A stretch of 64,000 bases of DNA from Clitoria ternatea (GCA_037962975.1 CM075670.1:154384501-154448500), one strand, 5' to 3'; shown: positions 45,512 to 58,181, numbered from the stretch's first letter. Translations and numbers: made by a program. The notes: generated from the sequence alone by a model not told the origin.

Positions 45512-46885
45512 CTTAGAGAGTTAAGCCAGTCAATTTGATAGCGCATGTTTTAATTAGCATATTAATTATTTAACTTCTTTTTTTATTTTATTCTCTTGTC
45601 AATATTTAGTTTCTGTTTTGTTTGTATTCTGTCATTTATGTTCTGTAAATATCTGTGTAATCATTGAACCCTAGGGTAGTCGACTTTATTTTGTTGCTCC
45701 GTGTTTGTTCTATGTGCAGGATGAGTAAGGTACAGGTATTGAATGCCTCTTTCACTCACTACACTCACAATTTGCATACACTTTTGAGTGGGACCCTATA
45801 CCCTGGCCCAAATAAAACTTAAGATTAGGGGAGGTTGATAGCGGAGCCATTTGGGATGTACTTCCTGTCTGGTTACCGTGAGAATCTCAGCTAGAGTTCG
45901 ACTTATTCATGGTGCCCACACTTAGTATACTTCCTACTATTTGTGGTCAACATCATGAGTAGGATCTTGGCTCTAGTGACCTTTAGAAGTTTTAGAACAA
46001 GCCACGTAATGCGAGGTATCACTGATAGATGAACCTTAGAACCATTAGGAGACCTCCAGAAAAACCCACCTTAAGGCACAAAAGAGGTAAACTTTACTTT
46101 TACCTTTTCTCATTCTCACTTTCTTTTCTGATCCAAAATAGAGGACTACTTGCCCATTTAGTGGGTTATTTTTTTTCAAAAAAAAATGACATACTTTTAA
46201 CTAGTGATCTTTTAACGGGCAAGTAGTTCTTTCTCTTTATGCACAAGTCTTTGGGCCCTGAGTTACAGATCTTTTGAATCATCAAAAAAAAAAGCAAAAA
46301 ATACATATCAAAAAAAAAGAGAAGAAATCAAAAGAAAAATCAATTTTCTTTGTATTGTCGATGATCAGAAAATCCGTAGCTCACATGACCCTTGATTTGA
46401 CATAAATTTTAGTAAATCGTAACCCCCCTAAATACAAAAATGTTTTCAAGAAAATTACTAAGGGAGTATCGATTTGCAAAGCACGTCATTTCCCTATGGC
46501 TCTTTCTCTTCTTTCTTTCTATTCTCACCGGAGGCTATACAGAGCTTAACGAATACCCTTGACCAAGATATGGAAATTAATGTGGGATCAAACCTTTAAG
46601 AGATGGATCATGGTTCCCCGAACTAGAAATAGCTAAACTTGAGGCTCTTATTGCATTTCAGAATGAAGGATTTTTCTATCTTCATAACTATCCCGTATTA
46701 ATTTCCATGTTTACCGTACCTAGTACTTTTGAACGATACGTTCTAAGGAACGGTTAAAGGATGCTCGTCAAAACCTGTGATTGCTTCCCATGACACTCTC
46801 CTTCCTTCTGTTTCCACCTGACATTTCTTTTTCTTCTTTCACCCGACACCAAAAGACACTCTTACTAGACTTTCAAAGGAGACTC
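45512..46885 (+). other. 5' untranslated region of the Ogre-like element
   Basis: No gene is present. The sequence includes AT-rich parts, a possible splice-acceptor-like 'tatgtgcaggatgag' near 45711, and an A-rich stretch at 46280-46335. Ogre elements are known for long leaders. Confidence 0.55.
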
Positions 46886-47818
46886 ATGGCTGAAAGAGAG
46901 CAAGAAATTGAAAACCTCAGGAACGAAGTTAACCAGCTAAGGAAGCAAGTGGCAGAGATGGCTAGACTTTTAGAGAAGAAGATCATAGAGGAGGAACCCT
47001 CTACGGGTGTCAAGGATGATCAACATTTGCCAACCATCCCACTCAACCTTCCTGGACTGACAAAAGACCAAATTCCCCCATTCCATAACCAACAAGAGGA
47101 TCATGATTTACAAACGATGAACCCCCATATTTCACAGTCCTCCCAGTCGCCTGGGGCTCCTATAACAAGAATGTCTGCATCGGGAGATAAGGGGAAGAGA
47201 AAAGGGGATGCTAATTTAACTTCCCGTAACCAAAAAAGGGCCCAACCCAGACCAATAACACATACTTCCTTTCAACCTGCCAATCTCCTTACACCTTATA
47301 TAGCCACCACCACCCCTAACCAGGGCTCTAATCTTTTCCTATTCCAACTCTACTTTCGTCCGTATATCCCTCAAACACCTTCCCATTCTCATTTGCCTGC
47401 TATTAAGTCCTCCCTTCCACAACCCTATCATCCCCCGCTAGTACAAAGTCAGCCACCTAATCCAGACCAAAGCACAATAAAACCCACTGGTAGTCGAACA
47501 CCGGTCCGGTTCGACCCCATTCCCATAACCTACACAGAACTTTTACCTCACCTTTTTCGTAATTTCCTTGCAGTACCTTGCCCACTGAAACCGATGGTTC
47601 CTCCTTACCCCAAAGGTTATAATCCTAATGCCCGATGTGATTACCATACTGGAGCCTCGGGGCACTCTACTGAGGACTGTCATACCTTGAAATTCAAAGT
47701 GAGGGATCTGATTAAAGCCAAGTGGCTAGATTTCCAGGAAGGGAGTCCCAATATAATCATAAACCCCAGGTCTAACCATGAGACTTCTGGGGTCAGTGTG
47801 GTAAAGAGGGACTAGGGG
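46886..47818 (+). CDS. gag: Reduced gag of the Ogre/Tat-like element (310 aa)
   Basis: The protein begins MAEREQEIENLRNEV with a coiled coil to about residue 38, then a long Pro/Ser/Gln-rich linker. It ends in a zinc-finger-like segment CDYHTGASGHSTEDC (from residue 251) followed by TLKFKVRDLIKAKWLDFQE, the typical C-terminal part of Tat/Ogre gag. The central capsid domain expected in this family is missing, so the gene looks internally deleted. An upstream in-frame ATG at 46781 would add 35 residues; I prefer 46886 because homology starts there. Stop TAG is at 47813-47815. It may be expressed, but capsid assembly is unlikely. Confidence 0.65.
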
Positions 47819-48981
47819 TGTAAAGAGGATGCATGCAAGTTTTTGTGAATCGCACGCCAACTGGAGAGGTTCATGACCAGGAGACCACCTAGTTCCTTAT
47901 GACTTTAAACTTCTGTTTCTATGACGTTTCAACCCAAACGCTATGCCTAAGGCTTTGGGATATTGTTATGTAATAAGGGCAAAAACATGTTTTTATCATT
48001 TTAAGTTTCTCTCAATAAATACGTGTCAAATTTCAAAATGCCTTTTCTTGCTTTCCTTATTGCCACCTTGAATCCTTTTCCCTTTATTTGCTTCTTTTTT
48101 CTCATTCACCATGAAAAACCAAATAAATGCAGGTCTGAAAATGATCCTTCTGAGAACAATGAGATCCTAATTCCATTTCATAACTTTGACCACCCAGTCG
48201 ATTACACTGACAAAAAGGGTAGCAAAGACGGAAGTTCCTTGGCCGAATTGAGTAGGATGTTTGGATAAGGGTCACCTAGCTCTGCCCAAAGGCAAGGTCA
48301 GCACACAGAATAAAGAGGACTCACAAACAACTGAAGACGTTACAAGCTCAGTCTGGTGATACAAAAGTCTACATGAATAAAGATAGTGCCAGACTCCATA
48401 AATGGCACATCTACCCTTCAAAGAAATGTTAGCATTGATCGACGTGGATAACAAAAGCTTGCTAAGATGGTCAAGAAATACTCTCCAACAAAAAAAAACA
48501 AAAAAAAACAAAAAACAAAAAAATGATAAAAAAAAGGTCAAGGTTGGTGCCTTACGCATATACCAATTAGGGCAACCTGATTCATAGATCAAATTATCGC
48601 TTTTCCACATGGGGGCATAAATGTTATCAAGCTAAGAACGTAACAAAAACAATGTTTCATCTGTGTCGCAATCAACACCCCAACTTTAAGGAAGTATAAC
48701 TATTCCCACACCAGTGTAACCAATGGATTGGTCTACTGTGATACCATTAATATCATATTTCTTTACCACATTGGTTAGGGGATAAAATAGCTGGACCATA
48801 ACAAAGGTACCAAAGGGGTCATTCAAAAAAAAAACAACAACAAGCAAAAAAAAATGAAGAAGAAGAAGACAATAACAAAAAAGAGATGAAATAATAAACA
48901 AAAAGATAAAGACTCGAAACGAGCCCCCTCATTGGTACAGAAAAGGGCTCGCCATTGTTTCCTTGGATGCATGGTGTTGGG
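47819..48981 (+). pseudogene. Remnant interior of the Ogre-like element, possible pol N-terminal fragment
   Basis: A short open stretch (about 48130-48268) encoding PFHNFDHPVDY and SSLAELSRMFG recalls the acidic linker before reverse transcriptase in Tat/Ogre pol. Beyond it stops are frequent. A-rich runs lie at 48490-48535 and 48825-48880. No RT, RNase H or integrase motif is seen. Confidence 0.45.
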
Positions 48982-51682
48982 TGTAACACCTTATTACTTA
49001 CAACTAATTATTCCAAAAATATGAGTAAACTTTTTCACAAAACAGTCACGTAACATTTGTTATAGAAGGGAGCAGGCAAGGGAAGAATGAAGAGCATTCG
49101 CACGCATTTAGCAACCTACAGAGAAGCTAAAACTGGGGCCGGCTCAATGGGTTTATCGTAACACACCTGCACCAGGGCGGATTACTCAACACCGTTTGTT
49201 CGCTTAGACGGGGTCTGATACCGTCCAGGCGGAGTATGGTAAGGCAGCAGCGGATAGAGGATATTTCACAAGGAGGCTTCCCTTCGAGTAACACTGGTCA
49301 CTCAACGGGGGGAAATAGATAAGGGAAAGATGTTAATACATTCACATGCATGGCATTCGGTAGGAAGGCGGAGTTAGAATCATCCTACTTGGCTAGGGGG
49401 GGTATATTTATCTTGGGCGGACTACAATACAACATTCACTTACTCAGGCGATGTTCAATACCGCCCAGCGAGACGGAATAATGCGACAACGGAGAAGGAA
49501 GGTACATAGGCGGAATCTTGAGTTAATATCTACTTGCTTCAGCATAGTTCTACGCGTTTGGGCAAACTGTCCTAGTTACTTGGGCGATGTATGACACTGC
49601 CTAAACGAAATCTGCATAACGCCTCTTTAACACAACTACAAGGTAATTTCCTCAATCGGGTATGGACAAGGGTTCACTAGGTAAATCCTCACCCTTTGCA
49701 CTTCACTCAGAAAATGGGAAGTTACAGGGTACATATGCGGTAGCAGATTGTGGAAGAAGGAAAAGTCTGAACCTATTCCGCCCAACTCAACTAATTATGA
49801 CAACGCCTGGGCGGACTCATCCACCACGCCCAAAACAGGGGTCAACACCGGGGTCTTATTCTAATAACTACATCGCTCCAGCGCGAATCCTCACGCTGGG
49901 GCGAATTGCTCCCACACTTCGGGCGGGGTACGACTCCGCCCAACGTATCCGACATAAATTTTCCTAAGACAATTCTCGGTTCACTCAGACTTGGCTATAA
50001 CCTGCTCAATCATACTGTCCCTGCGTATCCATTAAAGCACAATTATGAAACAAGGCAGCACATAGCATCACACACCAAAACCATGCATCCATATATATAC
50101 ATAAAAGTGTATGTCAATATTTAAAATACAAAATCGGACTTCTTCTTGTCCATAAGGTTCTATTCATCCCCAAAATATTAACATCCGGTATGAGCCAGTC
50201 AGGGCTTAATCTAACAACGTCTTAATTAAGCCTTCCAAATGCATCAGCACTCCGCCCAGCATTCCAGCTCTGCTTCTGATCCTCCTCACGAGAGACATTC
50301 ACTGAAAATGGCCACTACAGGGGTGAGCTTTTACATGTAAAATGATACTCACAGACTCGGTATCAGCGTCAGTACACGCTCCTGCTATCATTCAACCTTT
50401 CTCAAGCAACCAAATTCATACAGTTCAAACAACATTCATAACACACATAATACACAGAGTCTATTCCACATCCAAATACATATTCATGCATTCAAGGTCA
50501 TACACATACACATACATAGATTTATACACCACTACAATCAGCCTTATTTCTATATGCATGCCTGCGGATCCGACTCGGGTAAAGACTCTCAGTTACGGTC
50601 CCCTTTCCTTCTGGCCCCTCGTCCCTCAGCTCTTACCAGGTGGCACCGGCCTCCCCACGGCGTCTCGAGACTCTCTTCTCTAGCTCCAACGGCTACCACG
50701 AGAACTATTGGGATCTAGCCAGGGTCGGTAACTGGAAGTCGTTTCCCTTGGGGTTCTTGACCTTCTATGGGTCACCCCACTCTCACTCATGCAACTAACA
50801 CATTCATTAATACACATCATCGCGCCACAAACACCTTCGCCGTAGTCATTAAGCAAGAACAGATTTCCCACACTACTCGTAATCAATCAGTCAATCACAC
50901 CAGCGCATGTTACAATCGGTCATCAAACTAACAACATTGAACAATCCAATTAAGAGCATGCATATACATATTTTCATAGTGACAAGAAAATAGATCCATG
51001 CATATCATTCATCATTATCATCTACTAACAGGCTACACCATCGCCACGAAAATCACTGTCAGAATCTTAAACCATGCATCAGTTTTAATGATTATAATTG
51101 CATGCACACACACACACCCACACTCCACAGTACGTTCATCCGGTACCGTTCTTAGACCATGCATTCGACATGCAAGCGCCCCTACCTTTAGAAGAACCTC
51201 AGAAACCTTTCCATTCTTGTCGTTGGGTCCGATGTCTTCCTTCTGGTTCGTTCGGTCTTCCTTGGCTTTGTCGTATCCTGCGCCTGATTCTGGGATGAAG
51301 TGTGGTCCGTTCTCCAGTACTGCAACCAAGGTCTCCAGGAGCGAAGAGTGGGAGAAGAGAAGAAAGATGGAGACGAAGAGAGGAAGTAGAGGATGAAGTG
51401 ACGGAGGAGGGAGTCTGAAGAAATAGCAAGTGCGTTTTTCACCAAAGGCTCACGTTTTATATATATATATATGTGCATGCGCACAGTAAAAAAAGAGTGG
51501 GATGGGAGAGTGCGTACCCAGCAGTCACGTGCACTCCACCCCATCCCCTGACCACCACCATTTTTATATTTTAATGGCTTAACCTACTTAGTTAAATGCA
51601 ATTAACAGTTATTTCTAGTTGAAATCAAGTCTTAATGGTTCATTCTTCATTCAGCATTTAATTTCAAAACTGGGATGTTACA
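48982..51682 (-). mobile_element. Solo LTR of the LARD-like family, minus strand
   Basis: It begins TGTAACACCTTA (reverse of the LTR end) and finishes GGGATGTTACA (reverse of the LTR start). The interior matches the 4478-7225 LTR in reverse: 50580-50780 corresponds to 5815-6015, and the GGGCGGAGT-rich block at 49160-49960 corresponds to 6640-7060. Flanks ttggg (48977-48981) and ttagg (51683-51687) are a 5-bp TSD with one mismatch. At 2701 bp it is close to the intact LTR length, and it is more diverged than the LARD LTRs are from each other. A single LTR with a TSD implies LTR-LTR recombination. Confidence 0.88.
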
Positions 51683-53640
51683 TTAGGGGTAAATTTTCCT
51701 ATCTGAAATAACATCTATTCCCCCACAAGATGAGACCAAATTGAGAAAGATCAAATAAGCTCATTGGCAATCAGCTTAAACCTTTGTTGTGAGGGACACG
51801 ACCTTGAAAACAAAACAAAACAAAACAAAAAAAACAAAAAAAGAGAGAAAAGCAAAAACCAAAAGACGTCACAAGGAGAGAGAAGCTTGCTAGGCTGAAA
51901 ACCTGGAAGGGCAGCCTAAGCAAAAGTTAGAGCGACCCGGTAAGCTGAAAACCTGAAGAGGTGGCTCAGGCAATCAATTGGGATCAAGATTTTGGCCAAG
52001 TAATCGTAGTCTGACTACCTTTTTAGAAGCAGAGTCAAGTGGTGAATTCAGAGTCATGATGTGGGATTGAGATATGCTTTGTTCTCAGCAGCTCACTGGA
52101 AGATCTATAAAATCATTCCTACTCTACCCAATTATTAATATTTCCTATACGTCTTCACTTGCTTTTTTTTTGGTTTCCCTTTTTCCATACTTACCCGACT
52201 TGTAAATACAATCTCACCTATTTTTGACATGTATTTATTGTGATTTTCCATGATTTGATGAGACATATGTTTTCCCTTAATATATAAATGAAAAGGTAAT
52301 GAAAATTTAAAGTCATGAGGACAAGATGTTCCTGTTACTTGATCTCGCCTCAAGCAAACATTATGAAGACTAGGCCTGACACATTTCCAAAGCTAGGGTT
52401 GTTTCATCTGCTCTGTTTCAGTCATGAGTCACTTCGAATCTCTAAGGATTGTGTTTTTGCGGTAAGTCTTTTCAAATTCCAATTTGTTTTACACCACTAA
52501 CCTTTCTTGCAGGATGTTGTAATAAGTAGAGGTGTCAAGCTTCAACCGCCAAAACTAGCACTTTCCAGGTGTATGTCCATCAGTCTCCAAAACTCACTCT
52601 CACCCTTACTCATTGAAGTAGGTTATCCTCGAGTTTCTTCTCATAACCCACCCAAATTATTGGACAAAACACCCTTCTATAGCCAAACACGACACCTTTC
52701 TGAGTTTCCATTTTGCTTTGAGGTTTCCATGAAGTCCTTCAATACCTTGTAGTCGAAGCCGGCGTCTTCTCAAGGTTTCTGTCTTGTTCATGAAGCATGT
52801 TAGGAGTCACATCTCCAAGAAATTAACTTGGTATATTCTAAAACCTGGTTAAATTGGACGGGACGCCCTATTAACCCCCAAATCTTTCAAACCTAGGACT
52901 TTACCTCCCAAGTCTGTCATTCCTTACCTTCAGATCTTTTCTCGGTCAAGAGGCAGTGTCCTGAAGGTTTAAACTAAGGCATCACCCTAGATCTCCCCTC
53001 TTTCAGTCAAGGGGCAGTTCTCCAGAAATCCTTTCAATCTTCCAAAATGGGGCATCTCCCCAAATTTCTCTTCCATTCAAGGGGCGATACCCTGAATTCC
53101 CAAGCAACTCAAATAGGGGCATCCCCCAGACTTCTTTCCTCCAGTAAGCCCACCATACATCCAGTGGACTCCAGATTCTTACTTTCCAGTCAAAGGGTGG
53201 TTCCCTGAAATCCTTCCAGTCTTCCTAAATGGGGAACCACCCCAGACCTACTCCCTTAACCAAGAAGCGGTACCCCAAGGTCCTCTCAATCATCGCCCTA
53301 GATCCACTCTTTCAGTCAAAGGGCAGTCCCCCGTGATTCTTTCAAGTCATGTCAAACTGGGGCATCTCCCCTAATTTCTTCTATTCCAGTCAAGGGGCAG
53401 TTCCCCAAGATTCCTTCAAACCATCTCAAACTGGGGGCATCACCCCAGGATCACTCTCTTTCAGTCAAAGAGCAATTCTCTCAATTATGTCAAACTGGGA
53501 CATCACCCCGAGCCTTTAGGACCAGTGAGTTAATTTGGACGAGACGTCCTGTTGGCTCCCCTAACCTTTACATTTCTGGCCAACAGTGAGTTAATTCGGA
53601 TGAAACGTCCTGTTAGCTCCCCCAATCTCTTTACCTTTCC
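51683..53640 (+). other. Ogre-like 3' interior: non-coding, with degenerate repeats
   Basis: No coding region. From about 52930 to 53510 a degenerate repeat of roughly 65-110 bp recurs, each unit with a GTCAAGGGGCAGTTCCCC-like half and a GGGGCATCNCCCC-like half, which could form stem-loops. GACGAGACGTC-type units appear near 52855, 53535 and 53595, resembling those in the LTR. Confidence 0.6.
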
Positions 53641-54530
53641 TGCCGCCGATGAAAAGGCATCCTTTATTTTCCTGTCGCCGATCAAAAGGCATCCTTTATT
53701 TTCCAGCCGCCTATCAAGGCATCCTTTATTTTCCAGTCGCCTATCAAGGCATCCTTTATTTTCCAGCCGCCTATCAAGGCATCCTTTATTTTCCAGTCGC
53801 CTATCAAGGCATCCTTTATTTTCCAGCCGCCTATTAAGGCATCCTTTATTTTCCAGCCGCCTATCAAGGCATCCTTTATTTTCCAGCCGCCTATCAAGGC
53901 ATCCTTTATTTTCCAGTCGCCTATCAAGGCATCCTTTATTTTCCAGTCGCCTATCAAGGCATCCTTTATTTTCCAGCTGCCTATCAACGCATCCTTTATT
54001 TTCCAGCCCCCTATCAAGGCATCCTTTATTTTCTAGTCGCTTAGCAAGGCATCCTTTATTTTCCAGTCGCCTATCAAGGCATCCTTTATTTTCCAGTCGC
54101 CTATCAAGGCATCCTTTACTTGCATCCTTTATTTTCCAGCTGCCTATCAAGGCATCCTTTATTTTCCAGCTGCCTATCAAGGCATCCTTTATTTTCCAGT
54201 TGCCTATCAAGGCATCCTTTATTTTCCAGCCGCCTATCAAGGCATCCTTTATTTTCCAGCCGCCTATCGAGGCATCCTTTATTTTCCAGCCACCTATCAA
54301 GGCATCCTTTATTTTCCAGTCGCCTATCAAGGCATCCTTTATTTTCCAGCTGCCTATCAAGGCATCCTTTATTTTCCAGCTGCCTACCAAGGCATCCTTT
54401 ATTTTCCAGCCGCCTATCAAGGCATCATTTATTTTCCAGTCGCCTATCAAGGCATCCTTTATTTTCCAGTCACACCCTTTACTTTTCAGTCACCTATGAG
54501 GGCAACCTTTACTTTCCAATCTACTGGGGG
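53640..54530. repeat. 30-bp minisatellite before the Ogre-like 3' LTR
   Basis: About 26-27 units of 30 bp (GGCATCCTTTATTTTCCAG plus CCGCCTATCAA-type remainder) run from about 53690 to 54480. There are two longer variants at the left edge, a phase jump near 54117 and degenerate units on the right. Main variation is C/T at one position of the unit. Because 30 is divisible by three and the unit has no stop, both strands show long open frames; these are artefacts. Ogre-type elements are known to carry variable tandem repeats at this place. Confidence 0.95.
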
Positions 54531-54763
54531 TCAATCCTGATCTTCTTACCTCCTGTTAACTGAAAGACAGGTTTTCCCGGTCCATTCAAAAAAAAAAGAA
54601 AAAAAAAAGAGAGAGACAGATATGGAAAAGAGGAAAAGGTCACACCATCAGCCACCATACCGATCAAGAGGACTCATTTGGCCCTCTACATCGGTGTTCA
54701 TATCTTTACTTCCTTTTCACTTCAAAAACACGGAAAGCTTTGTGTTTCTCTTGTGAAAAAGAA

Positions 54764-54778
54764 GTAAAGAGGGGCATC
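54764..54778 (+). other. Polypurine tract of the Ogre-like element
   Basis: GTAAAGAGGGGCATC directly precedes the 3' LTR; the purine run AAAGAGGGG is the likely primer. Confidence 0.7.
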
Positions 54779-57700
54779 TGTGAACACCTCTTTCGGTCTA
54801 ACCCTAATAGAAAGGATTCTGAGAGGACTGGACTTCATTTCCGAATGATCTGCTGAGAAGAATGGCTCAAAAATAATCAGATCCGAGCAGGATGACTCAG
54901 ATTGAAGCATTTCTGAGTTAAATATTGCCTTTTTAGGATAAATCCGAGTGAAATGACTTAAGGAATGATCAAATCCGAGTGAAATGACTCAAAATGGATC
55001 AAATCCGAGTGGAATATGCTCTTTTTAGGAGAAATCTGAGTGACATGACTCAGAAAGGATCAAATATAAGTAGAATTACTCAGAATGAGTCAGTTCCGAG
55101 TGAAATGCTTCCCTGTTGAAGTCGAATCCGAGTGGAAGACTCCCTGTCAAGCCATTCCAAGTGATACTCTGTTGAAGGATGAATGTTGAGAAGGATTGCT
55201 CTTTGATTGCAATAAATCCGAGTAAGAGCTTTCTAATTGCAACAAATCCGAGTGAAATATAGCCCTATTGAAGTTAAATCCGAATGAAAGCTTCTGATTG
55301 ATACTGATCTGAGTGAAAACAAGTCTGAGTGAATTGAAATCCGACTCGAGGTGTATATGGAAGAACAAATTTTGATTGAAAAAAGCCTTTCCAATTGAAA
55401 ATTGCCAAATGCTGAGTAAGGAATAAAACCGGGTCCGAGTGAACACATCCAAGGGTTAGATTCTGAGTAGTCAGATTCTGACTGGAAGAAGAGTACGACT
55501 CAGTCTATCTTCTGAGAGGAAAGAGAACCGAGTCCGAGTGAATATTTGCCGAGTGAGCCATTTCACAATCATTTCCGTGTCCTTTTCAGTCAGATTTCCG
55601 AGCCAATCTTCACTCATCCTTCAAATAAGGGCCGATTGAACCATTTGCCCAATACCGAGTCATCACTCTTCAAACCAATTCTGAGTCGTCCTTCTTCAAA
55701 CAATCAATTCCGAGCACATTTCCATCAATTTCTGAGCTATACTTAAACCTTTCCCGAGCCTTTTTGGCCAATCAATTCCGAGCCCATTTTCACCCAAATC
55801 TGACTCACCACTCTCACCCAGATTCCGAGTCATCCTTTACACATTTCCGAGTCAATTCTTGGTCAGTTCTTGGTTAGTTCTGACTCACTTTCTACCAATT
55901 CCGCCCCATCAAGCCAATTCCGAGTGACACTTTTCACCCGTTCCCGAGTCATCTTTCACCCATCTCCGAGTCATTCTTTAACCGTTACCGAGTCACTCTT
56001 TTAACCATTTCGAGACCCTTTCCACTCAACCTCCGAGTCACTTTTTACCCATTTTCGAGTTACTTTTCACTCAATTTCGAGTCATTTCCACCCAATTCTG
56101 AGTTATTATTCAACCATTTTAGTCGGTTCCGAGTCACTTGTCACTCGGTTCCGATTGAATGTTTCACAGCAGCCTCACACCGAGCAAAACCTCTACTCAG
56201 CCTTCCATAGGAGGGCTCCTCCCAGAAGAATTCTCACTCGGAAAGGAGTATTTCACTCGGCTTTCTATTGGAAATACTTCATTCCACTCAGAATTGACTC
56301 CCAATGTGGATGAATGCTGACTGGGAGGCTGATCCGAGTCATTTTCACTCGGAATTCTACCATTCTCACTCGGATTTCCATTACTTTCTCTCGGATTTCC
56401 ACCAGGCTCCCCAGCTGACTTGGATTCCACCACCCAAGTGGATCCAGGAATCCTGGAGGTGGCTGGCAAACAGGGGGCGGAAGTGGAGGAATTAAAAATT
56501 CCCACCAGCCGCTGTCCCCCACTACTAGGCTTGAGTGGAAGCCTGAGCTGGCCTTCCACTCAGAAAAGCCTATAAATAGACAAACGTTGAAGCTTTGAAG
56601 GGGGGGAGGTATTCATTCAGAGGAGAAGCTTTCACTTGAGAGGGGGAAGCATTGGAGAAGAAAGAGAGCCTTTTTAAAAAAAACTCCACTGTCCCTCTCC
56701 TCAAAAACCATGCAGCCCTCCTTTTCCTCCACTAACGCAAAGCCCCTCACCATCAGAACACCGTCCCATACTCTCTCCTCAAACCAATAGCTTTAATCCC
56801 TTTTCTCTTCATGGTACAGCCCCTCTCCTCACCAACATCACTCGGGTTCTCAACCTTCACCCGGTATTCTACTTTTCACTCGGTATTTTCCATTTTGCAC
56901 TCGGTTTTACTATTTTTACTCGGTTTTTACCATTTCCACTCGGTTTTTACCATTTCCACTCAGTTTTCCCATTTCCACTCAGTTTTTCCCATTTCCACTC
57001 GGTTTTTTCCATTTTTCACTTGGTTTTCTATTCTCCCGCTCAGTTTTCGCTCATTTTTCCCTCTCCTCTCCGAACTTACTGTTCCTCTTTCTCTCTTGTA
57101 GCTTCTACTACCTTCCTTCTTTTGCTTCGTAATAAAAATAATAAAAGGGAAATGAATGTTCCCTATGTTTTCTTTCAAGTCTAAATAAAAATAAAAAAAA
57201 TAAATCATTCTTAAGTCAGTGTCGTACGGAAAATACTTCCGTCTACACAACCTCTATAAAATCCGTACACGTGCGAAGAACTTCGTCTTGTATGAGTTCA
57301 TCACTAAAATGATACTTACCCAAATTTCCCTAATCTTTTCCTAAAAAAAACATCTAAAGAACTACGTGACCCTGATTTCTCGAAAGCTCGAGAATACGTA
57401 GGAGCAGGAAATAGTTCCTGTCGGGCCCATCTTTCTTTATTTAATTTTTAGAGTTTCCATTTTTGTCTTGCTATCAAAAGAAGGAGAGAGATTAATTTAG
57501 ACGAGACGTCTTGTTAATCTCATATTTTTGTAGTATTTCTTTAAAAGAAGGAGCGAGGTTAATTTGGACGAGACGTTCTGTTAATCTTATATCTTTTTTT
57601 TAAATATTTCTTTTTTTAAAAAAAGGCGAAGCGAGATTAATTTGGACGAGACGTCCTGTTGATCTCATGTAAATATTCTGTGTTTATTTTTTGTTTATTT

Positions 57701-58000
57701 TTGTATATTTTGTCATCTCATATATTTTCTTTTCATGAAGAAGTTAAAATAATTAATGGGTTAATTATAATGCGCGCTATCAAATTGAGGTAACCGTTTT
57801 TATAACGGACAGTTGTGAGGTGCTAATACCTTCCTCACCTGTAATCAGACTCCCGAATCATGGAATTTCATTTTTATAACCAGTGCTTTAATGAAAGGTT
57901 TTTCCAGTATTTTATCCTAAAAAATATTGGTGGCGACTCCCTGTTTATTTTTAAAATCGTTTTGAGGGTCGACCGCGCCGCCGCGATCTCGGCCGCGACA
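54779..58000 (+). repeat. 3' LTR of the Ogre/Tat-like element
   Basis: It matches 42272-45491 along its whole length with scattered substitutions and small indels. It starts TGTGAACACC, ends GGCCGCGACA, and is followed by TSD cctat. It contains the same CCGAGTG array, TATA box and three GACGAGACGTC-type units. Confidence 0.93.
56571..56578 (+). promoter_or_regulatory. TATA box in the Ogre-like 3' LTR
   Basis: TATAAATA at the position equivalent to the 5' LTR TATA box. Confidence 0.6.
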
Positions 58001-58005
58001 CCTAT

Positions 58006-58181
58006 CATTTTTTAATTCAAAATGATCCTCTAACTTTTTAAAAAGGTATCAGTTTGGTCCTTTTTTTGATTCAAAATAGTCCCCTAACTTTTTTAAAAAG
58101 GACCAAATTGACATATTTTTAGAAAGTTAAGGGACTATTTTGAAATAAAAAAATAATAAAGGACCAATCTGAAAATAACTT
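58006..58181. mobile_element. Right part of the split fold-back (MITE-like) element
   Basis: Contains inner inverted segments (TAACTTTTTAAAAAGG near 58032, and AAAGGACCAAATTGAC against CAGTTTGGTCCTTTTT) and ends with GGACCAATCTGAAAATAACT, complementary to 42245-42265. The joined element would be about 200 bp. Confidence 0.6.

Larger units (their letters stand above)
42272..58000 (+). mobile_element. Ogre/Tat-like LTR retrotransposon, internally reduced
   Basis: LTRs of 3220 and 3222 bp are bounded by a perfect TSD cctat (42267-42271 and 58001-58005). A PBS follows the 5' LTR and a PPT precedes the 3' LTR. The interior is 9.3 kb, or 6.6 kb after removing the solo LTR at 48982-51682. It keeps a reduced gag, but reverse transcriptase, RNase H and integrase are not recognisable. 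A tandem repeat region lies just before the PPT, as known for Ogre-type elements. Long CG-rich LTR ends, the PBS type and the gag zinc-finger form support the Tat/Ogre group. Non-autonomous. Confidence 0.88.

Noticed and set aside
53530..54563. Open frames of more than 300 codons on both strands
   Set aside because: They are products of the 30-bp repeat, which has no stop codon in several frames; the encoded decapeptide repeat is not a protein gene.
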